NCBI GenBank assembly: GCA_014607495.2
Contig: CP053149.1
Span: 10,552,120-10,616,119 of the forward strand
Direction of reading: 5' to 3'
Source: Carposina sasakii
Lineage: Eukaryota > Arthropoda > Insecta > Lepidoptera > Carposinidae
Length of the DNA: 64,000 nt
Shown here: one piece after another, positions 45,888-58,800 of the stretch
Layout: the number at the start of each line of letters is the position of its first letter
How positions within the stretch are numbered: position 1 is the first letter of the stretch
Position numbers and translations under genes: made by a program
The notes under the pieces: generated by a model
What the model saw: only the letters and a program-made list of their open reading frames with translations
Databases searched by the model: none
What the model was told of the DNA's origin: nothing

Positions 45888-46320
45888 ACAGGTGTGTGTA
45901 ACAGCCGGGCAAATACTGAGTACCATTGTGTTGAGCAGGGATTTGGTATCTCCGTGTTGAGTTATACTTATTAAAAAAAAAGTCATTGTCCTACTTAAAG
46001 GAACTACACAATTTTTTCCCTTAAAAAATGAAAAAAGTGAAAATTTTAGAAATTTCTTCCGAAAATTTTCTAGTAAGTAAGTTGTTTTTGAGGATTTCCC
46101 GACGTCTCTATTTGTCATCCATGACACCAATAGCTGTATGGACATAGTTTCCCTAGCCTTTTTACCGGGCGGGACAAACTAACAACAACCATACACTGCA
46201 AACACTGACAGTGGTTTCGGCGGGAAAAGCTGGAAGGCTGCAGGTGTAATTTTCTTGTGAAAATCAAAAATTATTTGTAAATGGCTTACATAGGTCGGTA
46301 GTGATGTTTTCGGGTAGGTA
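45888..46320. mobile_element. Relics of CAGG-ended and 'GGCGGGAAAAGC' repeats
   Basis: Starts TACAGGTGTGTGTAACAGCC GGGCAAATAC, resembling 31379 (TACAGGGTGTTTGTGACAGC). It then contains AGCAGGGATTTGGTATCTCC (also at 39093), TAGCTGTATGGACATAGTTT CC and TTTCGGCGGGAAAAGCTGGA AGG (also at 35333). A mosaic of the same transposon group's remains. Confidence 0.55.
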
Positions 46321-46402
46321 AGTTATATTTTGATTACTTGTGATGTGAATCTAATGCGTGTGCATGGTTTTATAAGCAGGTAAGTTGAGTAAAACTTTAG
46401 CC

Positions 46403-46600
46403 GGAATACGATCTCTTCATGGGCCCATGTAAGTTGTTTCTGCAATAATTTTTAATTTTGACTAACTTTACACTTATTCTTGAGGATTTTCCCGACGTTT
46501 CCTTTCATCATCATCATTAATTCAGAAATCATTTACTAAAGACAATGGCTGTATGGGCTTAGTTCCCCTTGCCTTTCCTTCGGGATAAACTAAACAAAAA
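46403..46600. mobile_element. Dispersed repeat, copy 2
   Basis: Near-identical to 38862-39080 in the same orientation. It ends about 270 bases before the KATNB1 start codon, so it abuts or overlaps that gene's promoter region. Confidence 0.75.
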
Positions 46601-46870
46601 AAGACTGACAGTGACAACTTGACTTTGACAAGTGTACGTTGTACTCGCTCGTTAGAATTTCTCTGGAATTTCTTCATTTTCATTTCGTATCATTAATAAA
46701 ATAAAATTCAATCACTTATTTTTAAATTATGTGAGATACGTATCTACATTCATAAATTTGCAAGTTACAAACATATATATATTATTAAATGTCTTCGATA
46801 TATTGGTAAAACAAGGCAAGGTTATCTAAGAATTATTTTCCATGGATTTGTAAGACTGTATAAAACAACA

Positions 46871-49800
46871 ATGGAATCACTAAGAAGATCATGGAAACTA
46901 CGTAAGTGCCATATTATGACTGATACAATGAATGTTGTTCAAGTTAGAACTACAGTACAGTTGATAGTTCTTACCTACATGTTATGTTTTTAATGGTTTA
47001 TTATTACAGAAGAATTTGTCGCCCACAAAGCAAATGTCAATTGCCTTGCTATGGGGCATAAATCGAATCAAGTGCTAGCAACGGGAGGTGATGACAAAAA
47101 GGTCAATTTATGGGCTATTGGAAGACAAAGTTGCCTAATGGTTTGTATTGTACAACCTGTGTTTTCATTGTCACCTAAAGGTTTTTTAGGCAATTATATA
47201 CTTTAGGGAACATGAAGTTATGATTGCATGTTTTGTTTACACATGTAGCTCAAGCAGAAATTGGCTTGTAAACTTTTGATTAATTTATTTAATCATAAAA
47301 AATCAATATTTCCAGAGTTTAAGTGGTCACACAACACCTGTGGAGTGTGTTTGTTTCGGCCATTCTGAAGATTTAGTTTGTGCTGGCTCACAAACTGGTG
47401 CATTAAAGATTTGGGACCTAGAAGCTGCTAAACTTTTAAGAACTTTTACTGGCCATAAAGGTGCAATCAAATGTATGGATTTTCATCCTTATGGAGATTA
47501 TTTAACCACTGGATCCTGTGATAGTAACATTAAATTATGGGACACAAGAAAAAGAGGCTGCATTGTAACTTATTCTAGTCACCGCTTAGCAGTTAACAGT
47601 CTTCAATTTAGTCCTGATGGACAGTGGATTGCTTCAGCTTGTGAAGATGGTATGTTTGACACTGAATTTGATTATGCCATTGACTTGAAATTAATATAAT
47701 TTTGTAATAATCACACTGTTCTATTTTGTATTCCTTAGGCATTGTTAAAGTATGGGATGTGCGAATGGGGAAAGTTCTTCAAGAGTTTACTGAACATATG
47801 TCTCCAGTCACATGTGTGAAATTCCATCCTCATGAGTTCCTCCTGGCCAGCTGCGGTGCAGATAGAACTATAAATTTTTGGGATATGGAGAAATTCCAAC
47901 TAGTATCTAAATTTCAGAAAGAAAATTGTTCCATCAGGTTTGTATTTAGATAAAACTTTTATCTGATCTTGTTAAGACATTTTATTATAGCACAGCAATA
48001 AAAAACTAAATTTTTAGGCAAATGGTATTTAGTGAAGATGGAGCTACACTATTGGGATGTGGCAATGATGGCCTTCATGTAGTTGGATGGGAACCTGCTC
48101 GGGTTTTAGATACAGTATTTGGACATTGGGGACAAATCTATGATATAACAGTTGCTCAAACACAACTGGTAAGTTCTAACTATCTACACATATAATAAAA
48201 ATGTAACGGATTGCTATCTGCACATGGAAGATATATAAGAAAAAATATTATAGAATACCTTTATCAACACAATAGTACCCATAACAATGAATTTTTAAAT
48301 TTTTGTCTGTTTGTTGGTTTGTGCGTTTGTGCATGCTAATCTCAGAAATGGCTGAACCGATTTCGATACAGTTTTCAGGAATATATTGTGACAGGTCCCA
48401 CTTAACTTAAATGTTTTTATCCCGGATAATTTCGATATTTTGTTTTTTTCTGCATTAATTAATATACCTACTTCAATAAAATTAAGACTTCATTGAAGTT
48501 TCCAGCTGTGCTAGGCCCAAAAGAAAGATTGTATGCAGGTAGAGACTTGCGTGCGCGCCATTGGTGCTTCTCTCGACGACAACGTGGTCACGTTATTTTC
48601 ACAAAATACACAAGGGTAGGTCTGTTTGTCTCAGGGAAAATAAAGGAATAATCAGTCTAAACACAAAGGAAAAGTATTACAGGCAACAGCTGCGCTCACG
48701 CATCCATTGTGTCACGGATATCGGGCGACAGGGGTGCAGGAGATTTTTTAAAATATTTACTTTATTTGTTCTAGATTGCTGCTTCATTTCACTCTACTTA
48801 TGTGGTATTGTCAGTGGTTGATCTCAACAAAGTGCATCCGTTTGGTGGCCCACCACCTGTGGTACCAACAGAAGTTAGAGACCTTTCGCCCTTTCAAAAG
48901 GGCCACTCTGTTCGAAAAAGCTTTTCAAAGGAAAAACCGCCGAAAGAAGGTATTAATTACCTTATTTATTATTATTATATTACCTTAATTATTTAAGAAT
49001 ATGTAATAGCTTAAATTAAAAATATCTCTTTATTTTATAGTATAAAGACTAATCATTTCTTTTACCTCTTCTTTTTCTTTTACCATAACTGATTATACTG
49101 TCATCATTGGATACTCAAGTAGTTATTATTCATACAAGTTTTACTTAATTTTGGTAACATTACAGTGATACACAGATCGACAATACTTGATGAGAAAACA
49201 ACCGAGGAGTCTGCGTCAGGCACTGAGGCGGACGAGGAGTCAGGTGCCGTAATACCAAATATTAATGACTACACAGAAATATTCCGTCCTTCTAGAGCAT
49301 GTAAGTAGAATAGAATCCATTTATAACATGACAATCTAAGAATATCACAAATCATTAGCACCATTTACAGCCATTTCAAGACACTGTGTTTATATTGTTT
49401 ATAGTGGACGCCCGCGACTCGGTCCACGTAGAAAAAAAAAAATCGAAATTATACGGGATAAAAACATTTACCCGAGATAAAAAAGTAGCCTATATGTTAA
49501 GTGGGACCTGTCACAATATATTCCTGAAAACTGCATCGAAATCGGTTTAGCCGTTTCTGAGATTAGCGTGCACAAACGCACAGACAAACAGACAAAAATT
49601 TCAAATATCATTCTTTTGGGTACTGCTGCGTTGATAAAGGTCTCCTATAATATTTTTTCTCATATATCTTCCATGTACAGACAGTGATCCGTTACATTTT
49701 TATTATACAGGGTATTTTTTGGTCGTCAACGTTTTTGAATACCACGCATTCTCCTCATCATCACGAACATTTTTCTCTATGGAAGCATACCTGGGAAGTG

Positions 49801-52800
49801 TCTGGTTTCCAAGATATTGAGGTCTAAAGTCTACTTATCAAGTTGCATTTTTTGGCAGAAATGCATGTAGGCATGACTAACAAACATCTTTCCCGAAGAA
49901 ACGTTAGTTAAATTTCAAACATTTCCTATCAAAAATCCAAGGCAAAAGTTACAGCGCGCGGTGGGTAATGCTACGAGTAGGTCTACTCTAGCTTCTCGCG
50001 CGAAGCACACTAGGCTAACCTAGAAACCTACACTAGGCTACACTGGCAGCAACAACCAACACGAAAAATCCAGCTAAGACAAAACTACTACTTTGTTACT
50101 AACACAAAAAAGTTAGTTTTTATTATTAATTAAGTAGGTACCTACCTACATTTACGATCGTATCCTTAGTGGAAAAGTTCGAGGACACACAAATGAGAGA
50201 TGGTGCACAATACCTACTAGGTATGACAGGAACGTGGTTCGCTAGCGATCAGCTGATTGCCCGGTCGGGCTCTTGCCGGCTATCGATCGAGACTTCTCCA
50301 GTTTCCAGTGTCTATTTCTTACTAATCCTCATAACATACAGGAATAACCTAGCTACGAGTAGGTAGGCACACTAACTTGGAACGTACAGTGTAAATTATT
50401 AATAATAGTAGTAGGTACTATTGACTACCAACGCGATACGCGGGAAACTCCTTAATTTAGGTTCTTTCGAGCTACCTAAGCTTCGAAACAATCGAGTAAG
50501 TAAGTAGGTACCTTTTCTAGGGCAAAAATCACAATCCCAACTTCTTCATCAATAACTTCTTCAAATTTAATAAAATGACGAAGTCACACATAACATAAAT
50601 AACGGAAAATTAATTATAAACAGTAAACACCATTGTCAAAATTAACGTAACAACAATAAATTCTTCGTCGGTATTAGCATTTAGGTAACGAAATTCGAAA
50701 GCTATCACGCTACAGACGGTGGCACGTGTAAAGCTGCCCGCCCTTGAACCCGTGCACGCATGTCGACCGACCGGCGGTGTTTGTTTGTAGTAGCGAGCGG
50801 TATCTTTGTCAACGCCTTTGAACAACCGAAAGCCGCGCGCGCGGCGCACGCGCTCGCTCGCACATTTATTTGCGCTCTTTCTTACATATCGATATTCCTC
50901 CGGGACTGATGTTCAATGCATTCGTTGATATCGTGCGTTTAGTTAGGTTCAATCACATTCAACCATTCAAAAATAACTGGTACTTATGCTTAAGACACAG
51001 CCATTTATGTTAAGAATGGAGAGAGATGGGAGAGACCTGACTAAGATTAGGTTTAGGTTTAAGTGTGAATGCCGGAATCGACCCTATTATCTACCTAAAT
51101 ATCATAAATTTCTATTCAAAATAGCAAAGCATAATTACAGCGCATTACGCGTTAAATATCTGCTACTTACTCTAGTCTAGTAATAACAAACAACACGAAA
51201 AACCTAGGATAAAACCGGAATTTGTAAGTACCTAAAGTAAAAAAAAAAGTAAAGTTTAAAAATCAAGTTCCTCAATAGTTCCTGATTTCGAAAATTCAGT
51301 GAACCAGATGGTCATACACATACTAACTAGCGCCATCATCCATCAAAACTGTGGTGAATCGTACTCTAGTATGTATTTAATGGTACTTTATTTAGTTTGT
51401 ACATACTTTGTTTTTTAATTAACTAAATTAATAGCACAATTAACATCCTTCACAATAATCAGAAACTTCTTCAAACTTCAATAAAATCGACAAGTTACCT
51501 ACACCTACCTACATAAAATTCATACTATCAAGCACAAAAGTATTGAACAAATAAATAATTGAAAAATAAATCTTATGGTCATGCACTAAGATTTAAAATC
51601 GATGGACGGGATGACCGCTTAGTTCTACATTAGGGCTTTTACACACGACGATGTCTCGTCGATATTACGGGACAAATCGGGACTGATGTTTATGTATGTT
51701 GGTTGATACTTTGATGACGATATCAGACCGTAATATCATAATTTCTCGCTTAGATTAGTTATACTATTACACCCATATCATGATTTATTTACTTACTTAA
51801 TCTTACACATTCACCTACAGTATCACGATTAGGATTGCCACCTTTTATACTTACACAGATTTGCGGGACCTTGGGGTTAAATATGCGAGACTAGACCAAG
51901 AGAAATAGGACACACTTAAAATTGGATAATTTCTGAACATTCTACTAATATTAAAAACGCGAATATTTGTGAGTATGTATGGATGGATGTTTGTTACTCT
52001 TTCGCGTAAAAACTGCTGGAGCGATTTGAATAATATTTGGTATGGAGTTAGCTGACACCCTGGATTAACACATAGGCTAACTTTTATCCCGGGCAAATAT
52101 TTTTATCTCGGGAAAATATTTTTATATTTTGTTTTTTCTCTCTCTACGCGGACAAAGTCGCGGGCATCCACTAGTTTTTTTTAATAAAGAAATAAATATT
52201 TCGTGATCTAACGAAAAAAAAGGTCTAATTTCATTGTAACAGGCAGTGGCGTATCTGGGATATTTTTTGTACTAACCCAGCCGATAGTAGGTTAAGTTAG
52301 TAGATATACCTACTTTGTTTGATACTCTTTGTCTTTTAGTATTAACATTAAAACGCGATCGTAGCGAGCGCCAAATTTTTTCACTTTATTCCAATAACAA
52401 CTTAAGTATTATTTATTAAAAAAAATATCTCCTTCCTATGATAGGTACTCTTTATTTTGCAGTCATCATTTACAGCCCTGTGAAGTCCAATGTTGGACAT
52501 AGGCCTCCCACAACAACTTCCACTCTGACCGGTCGGAAGCAGCCTGCATCCAACCGACGCCCGCGACCTTGGCCAGGTCGTCCGGCCACCTCGCGGGTAG
52601 CCTTCCCACGCTGCGTTTGCCGATACGTGGTATCCACTCTAGAAGTTTCTGACTCCCTCGGTCATCAGTTCTTCGAGTTATGTGCCCTGCCCATTGCTAC
52701 TTCAGCTTGCTGGACCGTTGAGCTATGTCGGTGATCTTTGTACATCTGCGGATCTCCTCATTTTTCTCCTCCGCAGAGAGATCCCGAGCATAGCTGTCCA

Positions 52801-55800
52801 TCGCTCGCTGTGCGATCCTGAGCTTCTTTATGAGGCACATAAGAGACCACGTCTCGGCACCGTAGGTCATCACCGGCAGCACGCACTGTTTGAATACCTT
52901 CATCTTTAAGGACTGGGACACAAACAAGCTTCGTAGTTTTCCGAACGCTGCCCAGCCAAGTTGGATTCGCTTTACCTCCTTCTCAAAGTTGGACCTACCT
53001 AGTTTGACCGTCTGTCCCAGGTAAACATACTCGTCAACAACTTCAAGCATCGAGCTCTCAACCAGTAGTGAGCGGCACATGGACGTTCGACATGATCTTC
53101 GTCTTGTCCATTTTCGTCTCCAGGCCCACCTGTTGGGAAACTCGGTTGAGGCCGTCGAGCATTGTGTGCTTAGATCCTTTAGCGATTCTGCCATGACTGC
53201 GATGTCGTCTGCGAATCGAAGGTAAGTGATGTATTCGCCGTTGATATTGATGCTGAGTCCTTTCCTTTCCATTCGAGGAGCTTAAAGGCATCACAACATA
53301 ACATCTCCTTGTCTCACTTCTCTCTGCAATGAAATCGGCTCAGTGTTGTACGTGTTAAATTGTGAGAACGTGTAAGTTCGCCCTAATGACAATTTTTTTT
53401 GTGTTACCTATTATTTGCGATTTTTTTTTTCATATTCAGTTCGGTTTGATACGTCACCTGATGCGTGCGCTTTTTCTTTTCGCTTTTCTTTTCTCGAGTT
53501 GTGTTTTAAGTACTGATTACCGCGTGTGTGTGTGTGTGTGTGTAGTGTGTGTATTTGTTTTATTGTGCAGTTTAGGTATTTATTGTATTACATTGAAAAA
53601 ATGCCGCATCAGTACACTTCGCGCGAATACCTAAACATGGTGTATTGCTATGGCAGAGCCGATGGAAATGCAACATTGGCTCTTCGTGAGTACGGCATCA
53701 GGCATCCTGAAGCACAACAACCCACTGATTATCGGGTGATTTTGAGGGCCGTCTACCGCATCCTGGAAAACCAGCCGATTGTCCCGGTTTCCCATGGCAG
53801 TGGCCAAGAAATTTCAATTGCAGCTCAGGACGCTATTCTCGCGGTCATGAACGAGAATCCGGCGCTAGGGGTTCGGACAGCGGCTCGAGTGCTCCGCCAG
53901 CGGCATGGCCATCGCTCTCGACATGCCGTGTCCTACAGTACAGTGTGGAAGACCTTGCGAAGGAGTAGACAGCGGCCCTACAAAATTCACAGGGTCCAAG
54001 CACTTGTGCCAGGTGACGCGGGGCGGCGTGTGGCTTACTGCAGGTGGCTGCTGCAGCAGAGTGAGGCGAGCCCGGGTTTCGCTCAGAACATCATCTTCAC
54101 CGATGAGAGTACCTTCACTAACAATGGTATGTGGAATAGGAGAAACTCTCATTGGTGGAGCCACAGAAACCCTTACAGGACGCAAGAAACAGGGCACCAG
54201 ACAAGATGGAAGTGGAATGTGTGGGCCGGTGTTTTTGGCAATCAAATCCTGGGCCCTGTTTTCTTGCCGCCTAGAATGACCGGGCTAACGTACCTCGACC
54301 TGCTCAACGGTTACATAACCGATTACGTGGACAACCTGCCACTAGCCCAGCTGCAGCGTACCTGGTTCCAGCAGGACGGCGCGCCGCCACACAGCACACA
54401 TGCTGTCCGGCGACAACTATCGGATATGTTTGATGATCGGTGGATTGGTCGCTATGGCCCTCAACCGTGGCCCGCACGATCACCTGACTTAACCCCCTTA
54501 GACTTCTTTCTATGGGGGTACGTCAAAGACCGGGTGTTCGACCGACCTTGCACTAATGCAGAGGAAATGCAGTCGAGGATCATGCACGTGTTCGACGAGC
54601 TAAAGTATCGAGCGGCCCATGAAGGTATTTTGGAGCTGGTGCATCAAAACACACTGCACAGGGCACGTGCGTGTCTTCAGGTGCAAGGTCGGCAGTTTGA
54701 GCAATATTTGATACGTGTTGAGAGGCCTCTTATCGACGACCCCGACAACAATTAGGTAAATACCTGCCTCTCACATAACTATTTTGGTAGGTACCTAAGT
54801 TACCTAACTACTATTAATCAGATCTTTCTTTGTGTTCCGTTAAATTTGTTGGTAAATACTTGTACCTCATACCTCATCAGTTAGGTACTTAGGAACTTAC
54901 GTAAAAAATATTGTCTTAGTTTAATTTCATGTGTTTCTTTATGATGTTAATTGTTTGTGATGGCTGTAGGTTTTCTGTGGTCCTTGGTGTTTCGCTTCGC
55001 GAGTTAGGCAATGGTAAAATGACGGCGATGCCGGTGGAAAATGCAGTACCTTCTTACTATTAAGTATTCTGTTTGGAAGGTTTATGCTAGGATAAGATGG
55101 CAGATAATTCGCATTTGTTATAATATTTCTTTCCGAGGATTTCGACTAAACAAATAGGTTAGTAGGTAGGTTTTATGCACTGATGTTATTCTCCGTTTTA
55201 CGTAACCTCGTACCACGTTACGGACGAAGTTGAGCGATGTCAGCTTTACATTGCGCGCGACCAAATGTATAAAAAAAAATTACCTGAAAAATTAAACTCA
55301 TTTCCCAGCAATATTTTTTGTATAAACAAACTTTATTTGATGTATAGAATACATACCTTTCGTATACGGTTGCAACCAAAAAACACCCTGTATGTATAGA
55401 TTTTCTAAAGTTCCAATTTATTTTTACGAATATTTCAGTAAATCGCACACCACCTCCTGCAAGTAGTTTATCTTCTGAGGATTTTTCCATGCCAGGTAAT
55501 GTTATTGATATCAATTGTGACATAAAAAAAAACATCTTTTTTCGTAACTAGCTATCCTTAACTTTTATCTGCCTGCTTCATTTAAACTGAAGTAACTTTG
55601 ATTACAGTATCAAAGTTATGAGATTGGGAGATAATCCTTTAATTTCTATGTCAATGTTGCTGTCGAATTTGTATGTGTAGGTACATAATTATACAATACA
55701 CACTGTTTTGTTTTCAAAAATGTGGCATTTCAGTAGCCAGAACTGCAGAATCGCTAACGAATTCCTACAGCCACAATAAAATTAATGTTAAATAAGTAAA

Positions 55801-58800
55801 TGTGATCAGTGACAAGTTGCTAGCTCATCGTCTTAGTAAACCGCCCTAAATTCCATAGTCGACTCTTACATGCAGATGCAGCTGATGTATTAGTGAAGCC
55901 CAGCTTCAGCACAGGCACATTAGAGAGGTATCCGATCGATGTTTATGGAATCTCACACATTTTATGTGCCTTCGTTAAATCCATATACTGTCTCTGTTTC
56001 CCAGTCTCGTTCCAATGTTGCCTTCATATTTTTCTGTGTATTTTTGAAATGTAAGTCTATTCTATGTCGCCATGTTTAGTGTCCCGCGTGGAAAGCCCGG
56101 CGCCGCGGCCCGCGTCCCCGCCCCCGTCGCCTCCGCAACGACAACGAGACTACTCCCGCATCCCCACCGCCACTAGAGAGCCCTATGCCGCCACCGCGCC
56201 CGCTGTCTTTAGTAAGTATACTGCATTGTACAGTAGTCGCAGCGGGTCTTTGAGACTGTAAAGTTGAGTTACGTATTTTCTTACACCTCCTGAGGTACAA
56301 GAATTATGTTGTTTTATTTTCCGGTCTGATACACCTTGCTTTTCAATATTAGGATAAAAAAAATTATACCAAAATTTCATTTCATTAAAATTTCCATTCA
56401 AAGTAACAAAATGAACAATAATGCATGACTAGACAACAAACTAAAGATGTTTCACATGCGCTATGTACTACAATGTACAATTTTTTATTTAAATTCATTT
56501 ATAATTTTTTTTATTCTGTGTTTTTCGGTATTAGGCAACTATGGATGTTACCTGTCATTTCTAATTATAACTATTTATTTACTAACTTAAGATTAAGCTC
56601 ATTTAGAACCTATATTTATGCATGCAACACATAATCACATCACTTAAAAATTACTTATTAAAATACCATTACCAAAGCTTAAAATAAATAACTATCTAAC
56701 AAACATAATAAATTGGGTGACCAGGGGTAACAGAATCTAAAGAAGACAATTACGTGAGCAATCCCGCACCTATACGAGACTACTCGCGCGCCGCCAGTCC
56801 GCTCGCGGCCACTACACTAAACCGACACAACTCCTACAAGGAAACCAAATCAACTGCCGATACCTGTGAGTATACCGATAACCCACCCGTTCTAACAGAA
56901 ATCTCGGTCACATCCATACTTTAACATAACTTTATATTTACTAATAAAATAGACAACTGTTAAAAATGTAAAATCTTTAAAACAAAATCTAGATTTCATG
57001 AAATAAGTAAAAAAACATGTCTAAAAGTAATAATATGATATATATAATAATGAATGTTGCAAACGTTTATGTATTTTTACCATACCTTCTTTATTATGTA
57101 TTTACTTATGTACTTATTTGTTTTATTGTGACTTGAGTCCAAAGGCTAAATATTCCAGCATATAAAAATGTCTTGTGGAAACCGTTTGCTGAAACCTGAT
57201 TGTATGTAGCTCCATCTACCGAGTCAAACAATGAATCTAAATTAAGCCATCATTTTGAACTTGAAGATGATACTACTTTCTACTAGAGTTGAACGGCGAT
57301 ATCACCCCATGTCTGCCCGTGAGTATCGTAAAAGGCGATTATGGGTTCCAGAGAGGTGGGCAGCAGCGCCTCTTGTGTTGATAACATCGTCCGAACATCA
57401 CATTGCGGTCACCAATCCACCTGCCCAACGTAGTGACTATGGGCATAAACCCCCCATGGCAGTAGCCTTGTGGCGTGCCCTGAGGGAGGCCTAGGTCCAG
57501 CAGAGTGGACTGCATTAGGCTGATCTGTATCGACAACGACATATACTTACTTACTCCTTATCTTAAACTTTTTTCTCATTTACTTGTGTTTTTAATAAGA
57601 TATTAATAACTGTTTAGGTCCAGTGAATCTACGTCCGAGCAACAGTGAGGCGTCCCTCGGTCCACCGTCGCTGGGCCCTCGGTCCCTCTCCTTCACTAGA
57701 ACGTCTTCGGATAACACTAGGTATTTGAACATTCATTTGACAAGGCCCTTGACCGTGATTATTTAATTGGCTCTTACAAATTGGTTAGGGTTAAAAGATA
57801 CATGATTAATAATTAATTAAAATTAAGTTACCATGTTTATGACCTTTTATAGAATCGCTAACAAAAAATTGTCTCTTTTATACTATTTCAAGTATAGATT
57901 TAATTATCTGGTAATTAACTTGTCCTGACATCACCAACTCCGAGGTAAATTATTATTAAAGCTAGGAAGATGATATTTGGACTGTGCTTCCTTTTGTGTG
58001 TCTACCGCAAAATGATGTCCCGATATTCCCACGGGGCCGAGAATTCTAAAGTTTACGCGGACGAAGCTAGTATCCTAGTATGAATATAACTAAATATTAT
58101 GGTCAATTCTGACCGTCACGTTTAAACCTAAACTTAAAATTACTCCAACCTGTCCTTTTCTGTCGCAGCCATTTATGTTAAGAATGGAGAGGGACAGCCC
58201 TGTCTAATTTTAAGTTTACGTTTAAGTGTGACGGTCAGAATCGACCCTATTAGCCAGGTAACAACGTACCTGATCAAAATGATTGTAAGTGCGCTTATTT
58301 AAAGTGGGTATGTACATATGAATTAATATAAATCTGTTTTCATGTCAGACGCCGAGTAGTGAGAGAAGCTCCCCTGGCGCCGCCCGAGCCGGAGCCGGAA
58401 CCGGAGCCCGAGTTCGTGCCGTTCGCCACCGACCGCCCTGTCGGACTCGACCTGGATGACTTCTTGCCGGTACGTCCGTGATAATACATCTTCTATACAT
58501 ATAATAATAAAAAAACATAATTTAAAAAATACAAAAACCCGACTGCTTAAAAAAGAACCAAATAATGTACATAATAAAATAAAGAAAAAAACAAGCACTT
58601 AAATGTCCGGTGGTCTAGAATTCTATAATATTATAATGGAATGAATATGTACTATTGAAGAACATAAAATATTTTCTAATGATCGTAACATAACAACTGA
58701 ACAGCCAGGATCCATTGAAATATTAGCTTGGCTGTCGGATAATGCCGGAGAGTCCCGACTCTTATGTATGAAACTGAAAGTTGGGTATGGCAGAAACCAA

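Noticed and set aside
48561..48996. Open frames spanning KATNB1 intron 5 and exon 6 without splicing
   Set aside because: The acceptor at 48775 in phase 0 restores the KATNB1 protein; the upstream part is intronic.
53526..53600. Upstream start giving a 409-residue transposase
   Set aside because: The extra 25 residues come from a GT microsatellite; the family-like N-terminus begins at the ATG at 53601.
53865..54279. Additional 124-126-codon frames on both strands inside the transposase
   Set aside because: Shadows of the transposase gene caused by its high GC content.
56076..56300. Gly/Arg-rich minus-strand frame
   Set aside because: Antisense shadow of KATNB1 exon 9.
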